64,000 nt of DNA, taken from contig OX243821.1 of NCBI GenBank assembly GCA_945859605.1, forward strand, positions 19,125,476 through 19,189,475. The letters run 5' to 3'. This DNA is from Lumbricus rubellus (Eukaryota; Annelida; Clitellata; Crassiclitellata; Lumbricidae). Of this stretch, positions 22,456 through 31,090 are shown piece by piece; position 1 is the stretch's first letter, and every line of letters starts with the position of its first letter. The position numbers were made by a program, and so were the translations under genes. A model generated the notes under the pieces. The model was not told the origin of the DNA and made no database searches. It worked only from the letters and a program-made list of their open reading frames with translations.

Positions 22456-22539
22456 TATATTCGCACTGTTCGCAGTTGAACTTATGTTGAAGCCCGTTGT
22501 ATAAATTTGCGTAATTTAAGTTGTATACCGACGGTGACA

Positions 22540-22795
22540 ATGACTATGACGATCACGATGATGACGATAACGATGATGACGATAACGATGATGACGACGA
22601 CAACGACAATGACGACAACGATGACGACGATGATGACGATAACGACGACGATGACGACAACAATGACAATGACGACGACGACGATGATGACGATGACGAT
22701 AACGATAACGACGACAATGACGACGACGACGATGATGACAATAACGACTACGACGACGACGACAACGACAATGACAATGACGATGACGATGATGA
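22540..22795. repeat. GACGAT/GACAAC microsatellite
   Basis: GATGACGATAACGATGATGA words; all frames are Asp, Thr/Met or Ser runs. Confidence 0.9.
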
Positions 22796-22939
22796 AGAAC
22801 TGATCCTCCGGCAGCCTTGCTGATCTTCATCTTCGTTGTGACATTCGCCATACATACGACAACGAAGAAGAAGAAATAGAGTCTGACATTTCCAGCTGTG
22901 TTCTGTCATCTCAATCAATTATTGATTGAACATTGCACA

Positions 22940-22947
<8 letters not shown>

Positions 22948-22991
<44 letters not shown>

Positions 22992-23012
22992 TGTGTGCAT
23001 ATGTATATGTAT

Positions 23013-23048
<36 letters not shown>

Positions 23049-23107
23049 GCACACACTCATATATATATATATGTATAATCAGTTTTTAACGACCTCCATC
23101 CATACCG

Positions 23108-23158
<51 letters not shown>

Positions 23159-23284
23159 GCACACACTCATATATATATATATATATATATATAATCAGTT
23201 TTTAACGACCCCTATCCATACCAGTTTTTAATATATATATATATATATATATCATATTGTATACATATACATATGCACACACTC

Positions 23285-23313
<29 letters not shown>
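22948..23313. repeat. (AT)n blocks alternating with a conserved AT-rich unit
   Basis: CAGTTTTTAACGACCTCCAT plus CCATACCGGTTTTTAAT occurs at 23080 and, with changes, 23196, each followed by (AT)n and CATATGCACACACTCAT. A further CAGTTTTTAACGATCTCTAT lies at 24328, beyond the mariner insertion. The segment 22987-23060 is a palindrome with about 30-bp arms carrying GAGTGTGTGCATATGTATAT. Confidence 0.75.
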
Positions 23314-23315
<2 letters not shown>

Positions 23316-23317
<2 letters not shown>

Positions 23318-24274
23318 CTGTGTCCGGAAAAAAAGGGACCCATTTTATAAATATGAAAATAAATAGTAAATATTAATCGATTTTTACAATTCAAAGACCG
23401 TTCTTATCCTAACATATTTCTCTAACAATTATGAAAATATAGAAGTTTAAGTCAAAATAGTGACGTCATAGTGACGTCATTTGCACAAAAAGTCAAATTT
23501 AAGAGATAAATCCGCAAAATCCTCCAAAATTTCAATATTTTTAAGATGCCATTTATGAATAATAAATGTTAGTTCAAATTAATTTTTATATCTGAGTTAT
23601 GTCAGACTGCAATTTGTGCTCAAAGTGTCCACCTGTGGCCTCAACGTAAGCTTCAAAACGGTCGCGCTAATAGCCAACAGCAGCATCGATGACCAGCTTA
23701 TCAAAATCCTCTCAGGCATTAAAAATTCGCTCACAGAGTTCTTCAATGTCTCTTATCCTTGTCTTGTAGCCTACACCTTCTCTTCCATCAGTCTCCAAAT
23801 CTTATTATCAGCGGGATTTAAGCGGGCGCCCGTTTAGCGGCCAAAGACTTAAGAGGAATGAAATCCGAGTCTCCTTAGTCAACAGATTGACGAACTCAGT
23901 GAGCTGAAGCGCTATTTTGTTGAAATGTGTAGGCTATTGTTCCGAATAACCCCGGATATCAGGCACCACTTTTTTTATAGAGCAGACAATCCATCTAATA
24001 AGCTGCATTTATTTTCACCACTGGTTCTATTAAATGGATTTCCGTTTGACCAAGAGCCAATATACCAACCGAAACCATGCATGAATGGCCGGCTATATGA
24101 ACTTCAGTGCAAATGACGTCATTATGACGTCATCATTGTCACTGGAACTTCTATATTTTCACCAGTATTAGATAAATATGTCAGGATTAAAATGTTTTTT
24201 GAATTGTAAAAATCGATGAATGTTTACTATTTATTTTCATATTTACAAAATGGGTCCCTTTTTTCCCGGACACA

Positions 24275-24277
<3 letters not shown>
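23316..24277 (-). mobile_element. mariner-type transposon (962 bp), internally deleted
   Basis: Terminal inverted repeats of roughly 80 bp: CACTGTGTCCGGAAAAAAAG on the left and the matching CTTTTTTCCCGGACACAGTG-like end on the right. They continue through matching TATTTTCATATTT, ATCGATTTTTACAATT and GTGACGTCAT words. TA lies on both flanks (23314-23315 and 24278-24279), the Tc1/mariner target. Inserted in an (AT)n tract. The transposase remnant on the minus strand is described separately. Confidence 0.8.
23600..23820 (-). pseudogene. decayed IS630/Tc1/mariner transposase, C-terminal part
   Basis: The minus strand reads NPADNKIWRLMEEK (about 23818-23777), the region of the third catalytic acidic residue (family pattern SPDLNP.D..IW..LE). 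After frame changes it ends RFEAYVEATGGHFEHKL (about 23655-23605), the typical C-terminus. At least two stops and a frameshift interrupt it, and the N-terminal half is absent. The element cannot encode its own transposase. Confidence 0.75.
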
Positions 24278-24325
<48 letters not shown>

Positions 24326-24504
24326 ATCAGTTTTTAACGATCTCTATCCATACCGGTTGCCATGGTGATCGAGGACGCTTGAGCGTGACCATATGGCATA
24401 GGGTCTCTGATTGCTGCGGTGTAATTAAAATATATCGATTTATTAATTAATTTGTAATCACTGTTGTCACACGCTGAGCACGACCGATGGTGTATATCGG
24501 GTCA

Positions 24505-24790
24505 TCCCTGGTTTCTGTGTGTCTGTCTGTGTGTGTCTGTCTGTGTGTGTGTCTGTCTGTCTGTGTTTGTCTGTGTGTCTGTCTGTGTAACTCAGTGTCT
24601 GTCTGTCTGTGTGTGTATGCATGTATGCTTGTCTTCTGTATGTCTGTCTGCCTGTGTCTGCCTCTCTGTTTGTGTCTGTGTGTCTGTGTGTCAGTCCGTC
24701 TGTCTGTCTGTGTCTGTCTGTGTGTGTATGTGTGTGTATGTATGTCTGTGTGTATCTGTGTGTCTGTCTGTGTCTGTCTGTCTCACTCTC
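24505..24790. repeat. GTCT/GTGTGT microsatellite
   Basis: TGTGTCTGTCTGTGTGTGTC words over nearly 290 bp. Confidence 0.9.
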
Positions 24791-24912
24791 TGGCATTTCG
24801 TAATACGATTGGCATGCTGGACAATCTCGACAGACTTGACGCAGTCTTTAAGAAGCAGCATTATTAGTAGCAGTTGCACTCATCCCGGCAATAGTGACGT
24901 TACGTGAGGACC

Positions 24913-24988
24913 TTAACCCTTTAATGCCGATATGATAGTAAATGGTATAGGAAATCCTATACTGTACCCTTCGGCATTAAAGGTTTAA
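24913..24988. mobile_element. 76-bp hairpin (MITE-like)
   Basis: TTAACCCTTTAATGCCGA and TCGGCATTAAAGGTTTAA are 18-bp inverted repeats with one mismatch. The interior contains a second palindrome, GTATAGGAAATCCTATAC. It may be a miniature transposon. Confidence 0.5.
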
Positions 24989-25049
24989 ATGACGTGGATT
25001 CCATTCAAAGGGCAACAGTGATGAAGGAAACTCATCTAATTGCATCATT

Positions 25050-25215
25050 TGTTTGTATGTGCACTTGTTATGGCGCTCCCGAGTATACAGCGCGGACACT
25101 GCATCGGAGTTTCACGCCGAAGCGCTGAGCAATTGTGAGTGAAGGACTTGCTCAAGGTCCCTACGCGGCGACTTGAGGTGGATTCGAACCTCGAACCTTC
25201 AGGCTCATTGAGTAA
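25050..25215 (-). mobile_element. tRNA-related SINE, minus strand
   Basis: On the minus strand the B box GGTTCGAATCC (25200-25190) is followed by ACCTTGAGCAAGTCCTTCAC, then the shared tail with GAAACTCCGATGCAGTGTCC and GGCGC words. The CCTTGAGCAAGT word resembles the core of CORE-SINEs (for example mammalian MIR). The head is diverged and the A box is not clear. Confidence 0.6.
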
Positions 25216-25585
25216 TGATTAATCAGCACGGTTTTTGCCATAATTATAATAGGTCGCTATAGTACACCGTGTACATTTACATTTACAGTAAGCTTTGGTC
25301 TATAGGCAATTATATATAGGCACTGCATTAGGCAGTAAATTATAGGTCACTATAGAACAATTATAGTAGACCTACGTTTACACTTACAGTTTACTGTCTA
25401 AAAATAAAGACCAGTGTGAGATGCGCAACCATCTAGCGAATATTTGAGAATCTCTTCTATGGTTACGTCGTTAAAAAACCAAAAGGCCTCGCTAGCTGTC
25501 CTTAGAGGCAATTTCCTTCAGATCTGGTCTTCCATAAAGTATTTAATTAACGTTACTTTCTGTAATATGATGATGAATCATGAAA

Positions 25586-25634
25586 GTCGTATTATATTAC
25601 AGATCATCATTGATGATCTGTAATATAATACGAC
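25586..25634. repeat. perfect 24-bp palindrome with 1-bp loop
   Basis: The left arm starts GTCGTATTATATTACAGATC; the right arm is its exact reverse complement ending GTAATATAATACGAC. It directly adjoins the left end of the element at 25641. Confidence 0.75.
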
Positions 25635-25640
25635 TCAGAG

Positions 25641-26033
25641 CTTAAAGTGTGGCTGGACGGTCATGGACGGCGTTCATGCACTTATTTTGATACATGAACG
25701 CCGTCCTGCCACTTATTGGCCAGCAGGGCTGTTTTTAAGGAATCTTTAGAACTGCACAACCGGGCCCCTTCTTTCCTTTCCCATCCTACATGTTAAACGA
25801 CTTTCAATCGCAGGATAATGACCTTTTTGCTAGTTTTAACTGTAGGCCTACAGACTAAAGAAGTGCTTCTAAAACTGCACAAAATACACATTTAGAACTG
25901 CACATTTTGTGTACAGCTGAACGTTAAAAAAAGCCCTGTTGGCCAGCACAGCCTGAAAAGGCAAGGGCGTCCATACACTTCTTTTGGAAAGGTAAGGGGC
26001 GTCCATGCACTTTATTTTTCCACACTTTAAGCG
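25641..26033. mobile_element. TIR element (CTTAAAGTGTGG) interrupted by a CAGGGCT element
   Basis: Perfect 12-bp terminal inverted repeats CTTAAAGTGTGG and CCACACTTTAAG, extendable to 18 bp with one mismatch (TCAGAGCTTAAAG and CTTTAAGCGCTGA). Interior words GGACGGCGTTCATG, CGTCCTGCCACTTATTGG and CAAGGGCGTCCAT recur, uninterrupted, at 37118-37270. The CAGGGCT element at 25724-25938 sits inside. Confidence 0.65.
25724..25938 (-). mobile_element. CAGGGCT hAT-like element, copy 2 (215 bp), perfect 8-bp duplication
   Basis: Ends CAGGGCTGTTTTTAA and TTAAAAAAAGCCCTG are inverted repeats. TTGGCCAG flanks both sides exactly (25716-25723 and 25939-25946). The related sequence at 37118-37270 has one TTGGCCAG (reverse strand) and no insert, an empty-site paralogue that fixes the borders. 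CAGGG ends and an 8-bp duplication are hallmarks of hAT elements. Confidence 0.85.
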
Positions 26034-26109
26034 CTGAATACGATTACGTATATTAATATTTAGAACTGATACTGATACTGAGCACCTCCGAGTAGTTTCT
26101 TGAAGCGGT

Positions 26110-26215
26110 GCTATATAGCGCCGGCGAATAAGCTGGTCTCTCTGACGTGGCTTTTGTGGGCGCTGAGAAATTCTCGAAGATTTACATTACATTTTACATT
26201 TATAATTACGTGAGT
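26110..26215 (+). mobile_element. SINE-like fragment, copy C
   Basis: GGCGAATAAGCTGGTCTCTC, GACGTGGCTTTTGTGGGCGC and AGAAATTCTCGAAGATTTAC follow the order of the fragments at 9195 and 49592. The tail here is ATTACATTTTACATT. Confidence 0.45.
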
Positions 26216-26383
26216 GATTGAATGAATGAATTGGTGAATTACTTAACAAAAACTGAATAGTGGAATATCGTAGATTTAACAACCATAGTTAGCCTAATAT
26301 AATCCTTCAATGTGGAATCACCGAGAAGGCTTGATCAACAAATCAATCGATCGATCAATCAATCAATCAGAATACGAGCAGTG

Positions 26384-26530
26384 AGTATTGGACAGCACTG
26401 GAGTGGAAAGAAGTCTACTTATCGGACTTAATCAACCATGCAGAGGAAGAAGTTTTCCATGATTACAGGAAAGAATTGAAACTGTCCAGCGAAGATTATT
26501 CAATGCAAAGCCTCTGGATGAAGAGCTCAC
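26384..26530 (+). pseudogene. possible decayed coding fragment
   Basis: A plus-strand frame reads SEYWTALEWKEVYLSDLINH and continues acidic and protein-like for about 45 codons before TAA. Further protein-like stretches in shifted frames (for example KILRRYKKR, YPPVSVRIVEKVLGLDNDP) run to about 26800. I recognise no family and see no splice sites that would rescue it. A decayed retroelement or pseudogene is the most economical reading. Confidence 0.2.
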
Positions 26531-27250
26531 GGAAGAGCTAAATTGAAATCGACCGGTGACCTAAAATCGTGAACTGATTTTATAATGCGACCGGAAATAT
26601 CGCTGAGACAACAAGAAAGAGAAGAGGGTTTAATAGAACTTTCTAAGGTGTGGCCAGTAACTCACTCAGGTGGTGAAAATTTTAAGACGATACAAGAAAC
26701 GCAGTGATCCCCAAATGGCAAGTATATATATATCCCCCAGTCAGTGTAAGAATTGTAGAAAAAGTACTCGGGTTGGACAATGATCCACTTGGAATTTGGG
26801 TGTGAAAAACATACTTTGACATGGAGCTCTAAGAAAGACTTGGAGGATTGAAACCCCCAACTCTCCCGGCAATTCTCATCCTGTCCCCAGTGATGTAGGC
26901 CTACACATTTAACTACTGTAGGCTAGATAACACGTTGCCAACTGCTAGGCTAGTTATAAGTAGCAGGGCCTGATTAGCAAATGTGGTGGCCCTGTCAGTA
27001 GAACTGTGGGGCTCCAGTTTATATCGAGAATCACAACAAAATAATGCCTGCAACGTGTTATACATTCAATGACGGAATTTTAAGCAATGCCAACAGTTTG
27101 TTAATAAATATATAGACTTTCATATTAATATGAGTAATTGTGAACAATTTGACCCCAGTTTTCCTCATTTTCACTATACTAGACTTCACAAATAATAGGG
27201 CCTAATGATAATGAATATCGAAAAAAATCTTTTTCATTTGTGGGGCCCCA
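26531..27250. other. no gene recognised
   Basis: AT-rich sequence without repeats of note, apart from the protein-like scraps mentioned for 26384. A short (GTCT)n occurs at 27258-27312. Confidence 0.4.
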
Positions 27251-27439
27251 TAAAGTGTCTGTTTGTTTGTTTGTGTGTGTGTCTGTCTGTCAGTCTGTCT
27301 GTCTGTGTGTCTCTCAACCAAATGGACAATGCCAGTTGTATTTACAAAATATTTAGTTTTAAGAACAAGAACGACAGCAGAGTACAATGGTTCTTTATCT
27401 GCAAAAACTGATATAATGCAAACACTGTTTCTCTAACAC

Positions 27440-27930
27440 CGAAACCACTACTACAATTGCTATGACGTCTACTACTTCTATTAGGACGACTACCACTACC
27501 ACCACCACCACCACCACCACCACCACCACCACCACCACCACCACCACCACCACCACCACCACCACCACCACCACCACCACCACCACCACCACCACCATCA
27601 CCACCACTACCACCACTACCACCACTACCACCACCATCACAACACCCACCACACAACAAACACCACCAAAATCCTTTCCTCCTCCTCCTCCGCTAACCTC
27701 ATAACCCAAAGCCATCATTCCTACCACCTCTTCCTTCTCCACCACCACCACTCCCACCATACATACCATCGCCACTACCACACCACCACCAACACACCAT
27801 CCCAACCACCACCAACACTACCACCATACCATCACCATCACCTCACCAAAACCACCATACCACCACCATCACCTCACCACCACCACACCATCCCCACTAC
27901 CACCATCTCTACCCTCCATCACGTCCACCA
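27440..27930. repeat. (CCA)n trinucleotide tract and CCA-rich extension
   Basis: Pure ACCACCACC from about 27500 to 27596, then interrupted CCACCATCACC to 27930. On the minus strand it is (TGG)n and lies directly 3' of the neuropeptide gene, so the mRNA 3' UTR may include it. Confidence 0.9.
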
Positions 27931-28024
27931 CCAAAAACCCAACAACCCCAGACGAAGCATCATCCCATCCAAAAGTCCACACAAACACAAACTCCAACTA
28001 ATCTCCAGTCGCAAGGTGTCACCA

Positions 28025-28450
28025 CTACTCAGACTCGTCCCAATCGTCATCATACGACGGCGCCACGTCATACTGTCCCGCATCCGGTAGCACGTGATCT
28101 ATGACGTATCCCGGGTGATGGTGGGGCGCGTAGAACGGGTCCGATCTCTTGCGGCCAAGAGCAGCCAGCTGAAGCCGGGCGTTTTTAACCCTGCGGCGGA
28201 CCGCTTCGTCGTGAATCATATCGGCCAGGGACATTAGATCCTGGGTGACTGATAGCGCCTGACGCTTTGACCTTACGTGACCCTGCGGCGTAGGAATACG
28301 AAATGCGGCTGCCGCATCCGGTTGGTGAGCGGCGGCGTCCGCGCGGAAATTGAGTGCGTCGATGGAGGAGGCGAGGAGGAGGAAGACGACGACGAGGAGG
28401 AGGAGTGGGAAGATGGAGGAGGATGAAGATGAGGAGGAGTTTCTGAACAT
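28025..28450 (-). CDS. CRH: CRH/urocortin/DH44-type neuropeptide precursor
   Basis: Secreted precursor of 141 residues; the start is the first ATG at 28450 (MFRNSSSS...). Residues 13-32 form a hydrophobic signal-peptide core, cleavage likely near A32. A dibasic KR (62-63) is followed by Q64 (probable pyroglutamate). The peptide runs 64-98, beginning QALSVTQDLMSLADMIHDEA and ending NARLQLAAL, then G99 for amidation and R100-K101-R102 for cleavage. A 35-residue amphipathic helix, an LS-V-T start and an N-A-x-L ending before the amide match the CRH/urocortin/DH44 pattern. Receptors would be class B GPCRs. The acidic C-terminal flank (103-141) ends DDDWDESE. The intronless coding exon agrees with vertebrate CRH, whose intron lies in the 5' UTR. 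An internal RRR (85-87) could be a further processing site. Receptor family assignment is inference from this pattern. Confidence 0.7.
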   Translation of the reverse strand: MFRNSSSSSSSSIFPLLLLVVVFLLLASSIDALNFRADAAAHQPDAAAAFRIPTPQGHVRSKRQALSVTQDLMSLADMIHDEAVRRRVKNARLQLAALGRKRSDPFYAPHHHPGYVIDHVLPDAGQYDVAPSYDDDWDESE

Positions 28451-28498
28451 CTTCTCCTTCTTCTTCACCTGTTGCGGTGGTGTTGAATGGGAGAACGT
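28451..28498 (-). other. 5' UTR part of the CRH-type exon with splice acceptor
   Basis: On the minus strand ACGATTTATCTTTCAG precedes 28498, a good pyrimidine-rich acceptor 48 bp upstream of the ATG. A second AG just before GTGAAGAAG (28468) is weaker. The upstream non-coding exon was not located. Confidence 0.45.
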
Positions 28499-28559
28499 CT
28501 GAAAGATAAATCGTATTGTTGTTGTTGAAGTTCAGTCAGTCCATTTGTTTTTATACACA

Positions 28560-28730
28560 TAATATATACAGGCATACATGTGTGCAAACATAGACTACAT
28601 ACCTGCATACTTACATACATACGTACGCACTTACATACATACATGCATACATGCATGCATTGGTGCATTGGTGCATACGTACATACGTACGTAGGCTATA
28701 TGTACATACATAATTGCATATAAATTATAT
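28560..28730. repeat. CATACATG/ACGTAC short repeats
   Basis: ACATACATACGTACGCACTT and GCATACATGCATGCATTG words, period 4-8 bp. Confidence 0.7.
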
Positions 28731-29004
28731 GTACATGTAACTTAAATGCAAACTGACACCAATGTTTAAAATTTACGTACAATTGTAGTATTATTATAGC
28801 AGTGCTACCTAGATAATCAGGTACGTATTGAACAAATTTAATTGTAGAAAATTGTGTCATCATCATAAACTTTGTAGTTAGCCTATAATTAATAAATTGC
28901 TCAATTATTTGAAAACTACATTTATTTTGTAAACTGTAGCACACTGTGCACTTAGTTGCCCATGATCTTAACCTCATTAACTTTTGCAGATCAAAGGCTT
29001 TGTC

Positions 29005-29264
29005 CATAGGCGTACGGGAGATTTCAACAGTGGGGGGGGGGGCAAAGATTTTATTTTTGCCCGAAAATTAATCCCGTGGTGGGAAATACAATTTTTTCCC
29101 AGAGAAAAAGTTGACAACCTTTTTTAGTCATCGGGTTGAAATCTCGTAACAAATACTAGTTTAGGTTTTTTGCTATTTCCCGGGTCTGCTTTCCCGAAAA
29201 AACAGACTTGCCCGAAACTTGGGGGGCACTTGATCCTCTGGACCCCCCGCCTTGTACGCCTATG
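29005..29264 (+). mobile_element. hAT-like element (260 bp), same family as 17366
   Basis: Ends CATAGGCGTACGGGAG and GTACGCCTATG; flanks GCTTTGTC (28997-29004) and GCTTTGTT (29265-29272) agree in 7 of 8 bases. A run of G and TTGCCCGAAAATTAATCCCG follow the left end; CCTTTTTTAGTCATCGGG is internal. No transposase. Confidence 0.75.
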
Positions 29265-29516
29265 GCTTTGTTTCATTTACCTTTGTTTCATTTACCGAGC
29301 CATCTTCCTCAGGTGATATTTCTAACAGAGAAACCTGAGTCGCATTGTACGATTCCGTTTCGCACGCTCTTTGACTATAGCGTTTTTCTTGCAAGTGAAG
29401 CTATCTGTTTTCGTTTTGCAAGCTTGACAGCCATTACCACCCGTAGAAATTGTTGCAGCAGAGGTAAAACAAAAATTAATGGCAGGGTTTTAATTAGCTT
29501 GCAGTAGTAGCCTACA

Positions 29517-29681
29517 CAGGACGTGCAGTTCTAAAAGGATTCGTGCAGTTTTGGAAACACTTCTGTGCAGTTAAAAATAGTTTTAAAAGGTAATTGTCCT
29601 CTGATTTGGAGCAATTTACCATGGAGGGTGGGAGGGGAAAGAAGGGGTTGTGCAGTTTTAAAATTCCTTAGAAAAGTCCTG
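29517..29681 (+). mobile_element. CAGGGCT element, copy 3 (worn ends)
   Basis: CAGGACGTGCAGTTCTAAAA, CACTTCTGTGCAGTTAAAAA, AATTTACCATGGAGGGTGGG and GGTTGTGCAGTTTTAAAATT follow the family order. Ends are eroded and no target duplication is found. Confidence 0.7.
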
Positions 29682-30062
29682 CATATCGGGCGTAGTTGAA
29701 TGCTTGATAATGCATTGAATTCGGACCAGAGAAGTTGAATGCTTTAGTAAAAGCTTGCAAAATGCAGAGCAGGAAGTTGGGTTTTTTTAATCGTTAACGC
29801 CTTTACTTAGGACTTAGAGCTTAGTTCTTCCCATGCTGGTCTGCCCATCAGGCAACGCATCGTTATTGCTTTATTTCTGTTGCGCATGTTTTTTCTACCC
29901 TGTTGGGTTGCAAGCGGAACACGGCCGAATTAAGAAATGTGGGGCCCTGTTCGTAAAATTTGGGGGATCTTCGGCCGAAAAATCTTATGGCCTTTTTTGG
30001 TCGAAATTTCTCTAGAATATACGATTTCGAGTCCCAAAATATTTGACGACCCTTTTCCCCAT

Positions 30063-30240
30063 ATTCGGGTTAGGGTTAGGTTAGGGTTAGGGTAGGTTTA
30101 CGTTAGGGTTAGGGTAGGGTCAAGGTTAGGTTATGGTTACGGTTAGGGTAGGGTTAGGGTGAGGACAGGGTTGGGGTTAGGTTAGTTTAGGGTTAGGATA
30201 GGGTTATGGTTAGGTTATGGTAGGGTTAGGGTTATGCTAG
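30063..30240 (+). repeat. interstitial telomere-like (TTAGGG)n tract
   Basis: About 180 bp of TTAGGG, GTTAGGGTTAGGGTAGG and degenerate variants such as GGTTATGG and GTTACGG. Degeneration rises toward the right end, which lies about 60 bp before a LINE 3' fragment. Confidence 0.8.
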
Positions 30241-30295
30241 TACAATAGGTGCATAACAGTACAATCACCGGAATAGTTTACCCAGGAATAGTGGA

Positions 30296-30845
30296 CCCCG
30301 AATAGTGTACCGCAGCCTCCTTGGAACAGAATACTCCAATCGAATAATGTGCTTAAACCGAGTCTTACGCTCTGCAGCACGTTTAATTGGACAAATCCCT
30401 AAATTTGACCATGTGTCCAGCTATATGCTGGAGACATTACACTGGCTTCCTACTCGGCAGCGCATTGAATTCAGGATCGCTGCTTTAGTTAGGCAATGCC
30501 AGCTTGGAATTGCCACTGACTACTTGCGAGAGCTTTAATTGCTGCTCCAAGAGTACCCAATGACACCGCCCCCTCCGTTCTGCGCAGGTAGGATTGCTCT
30601 TGGTCCCATTCGCACGAACTGCAACGATGCAGAATAGAGCCTTTTCTGTGATCAGCCCAATTGTCCGGAATGGGCTCCCACAGGAGCTACGTCTACTTTC
30701 TGGGGTTATTACATACTGAAACTGTTTTTTTTATTAAACTCAAAACTGTCCTCTTTTGCCGTGTTAGAGTCGGGAGCGCTTCTGAGTAGTCCCCCTTGAA
30801 GAAGCGCTATATAAATTCTTGAATGATTGAATGAATGAATCCATA
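30296..30845 (+). mobile_element. CR1/Jockey-like LINE 3' fragment with 3' UTR and tail
   Basis: The plus strand reads LRSAARLIGQIPKFDHVS and LHWLPTRQRIEFRIAALV, the conserved segment after the reverse-transcriptase domain (AARL..........LHWLP...R..FK). It then continues as NRAFSVISPIVRNGLPQELR in a shifted frame. A stop (TAA, 30536) and a frameshift show it is dead. The 3' UTR has GGGAGCGCTTCTGAGTAGTC and GAAGAAGCGCTATATAAA, able to form a stem, and ends in (TGAA)n. 5' truncation at about 30296 is typical. Confidence 0.85.
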
Positions 30846-30984
30846 CTGTGATTTTTGTGCGTATCGATATGCTTATTGCAATCGGGTTCCTAATTTCTGT
30901 CGCCTTTGGCCATGGCCTATATCCTCAGCTATCACAACATAAAATTTGGATATGTACAATAATTGGGTCTAGGACATCACCCCT

Positions 30985-31090
30985 TCCCAAAACATTACCC
31001 CCTGCCATTACCCCAGCCATCACCCCCCCCCCCCTACCATTACCCCTGCCATTATCCTCCATAGGATATTTCTCGTGCCATTACCCTCTG
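30985..31090. repeat. CCATTACCC short tandem repeat
   Basis: CCTGCCATTACCCC, GCCATCACCCC, ACCATTACCCCTGCCATTAT: about seven imperfect 9-12 bp units. Confidence 0.65.

Noticed and set aside
28696..29007. 103-codon minus frame upstream of the CRH-type gene
   Set aside because: AT-rich frame without motif; end overlaps a hAT-like element. It could overlap an undetected 5' UTR exon but shows no coding sign.
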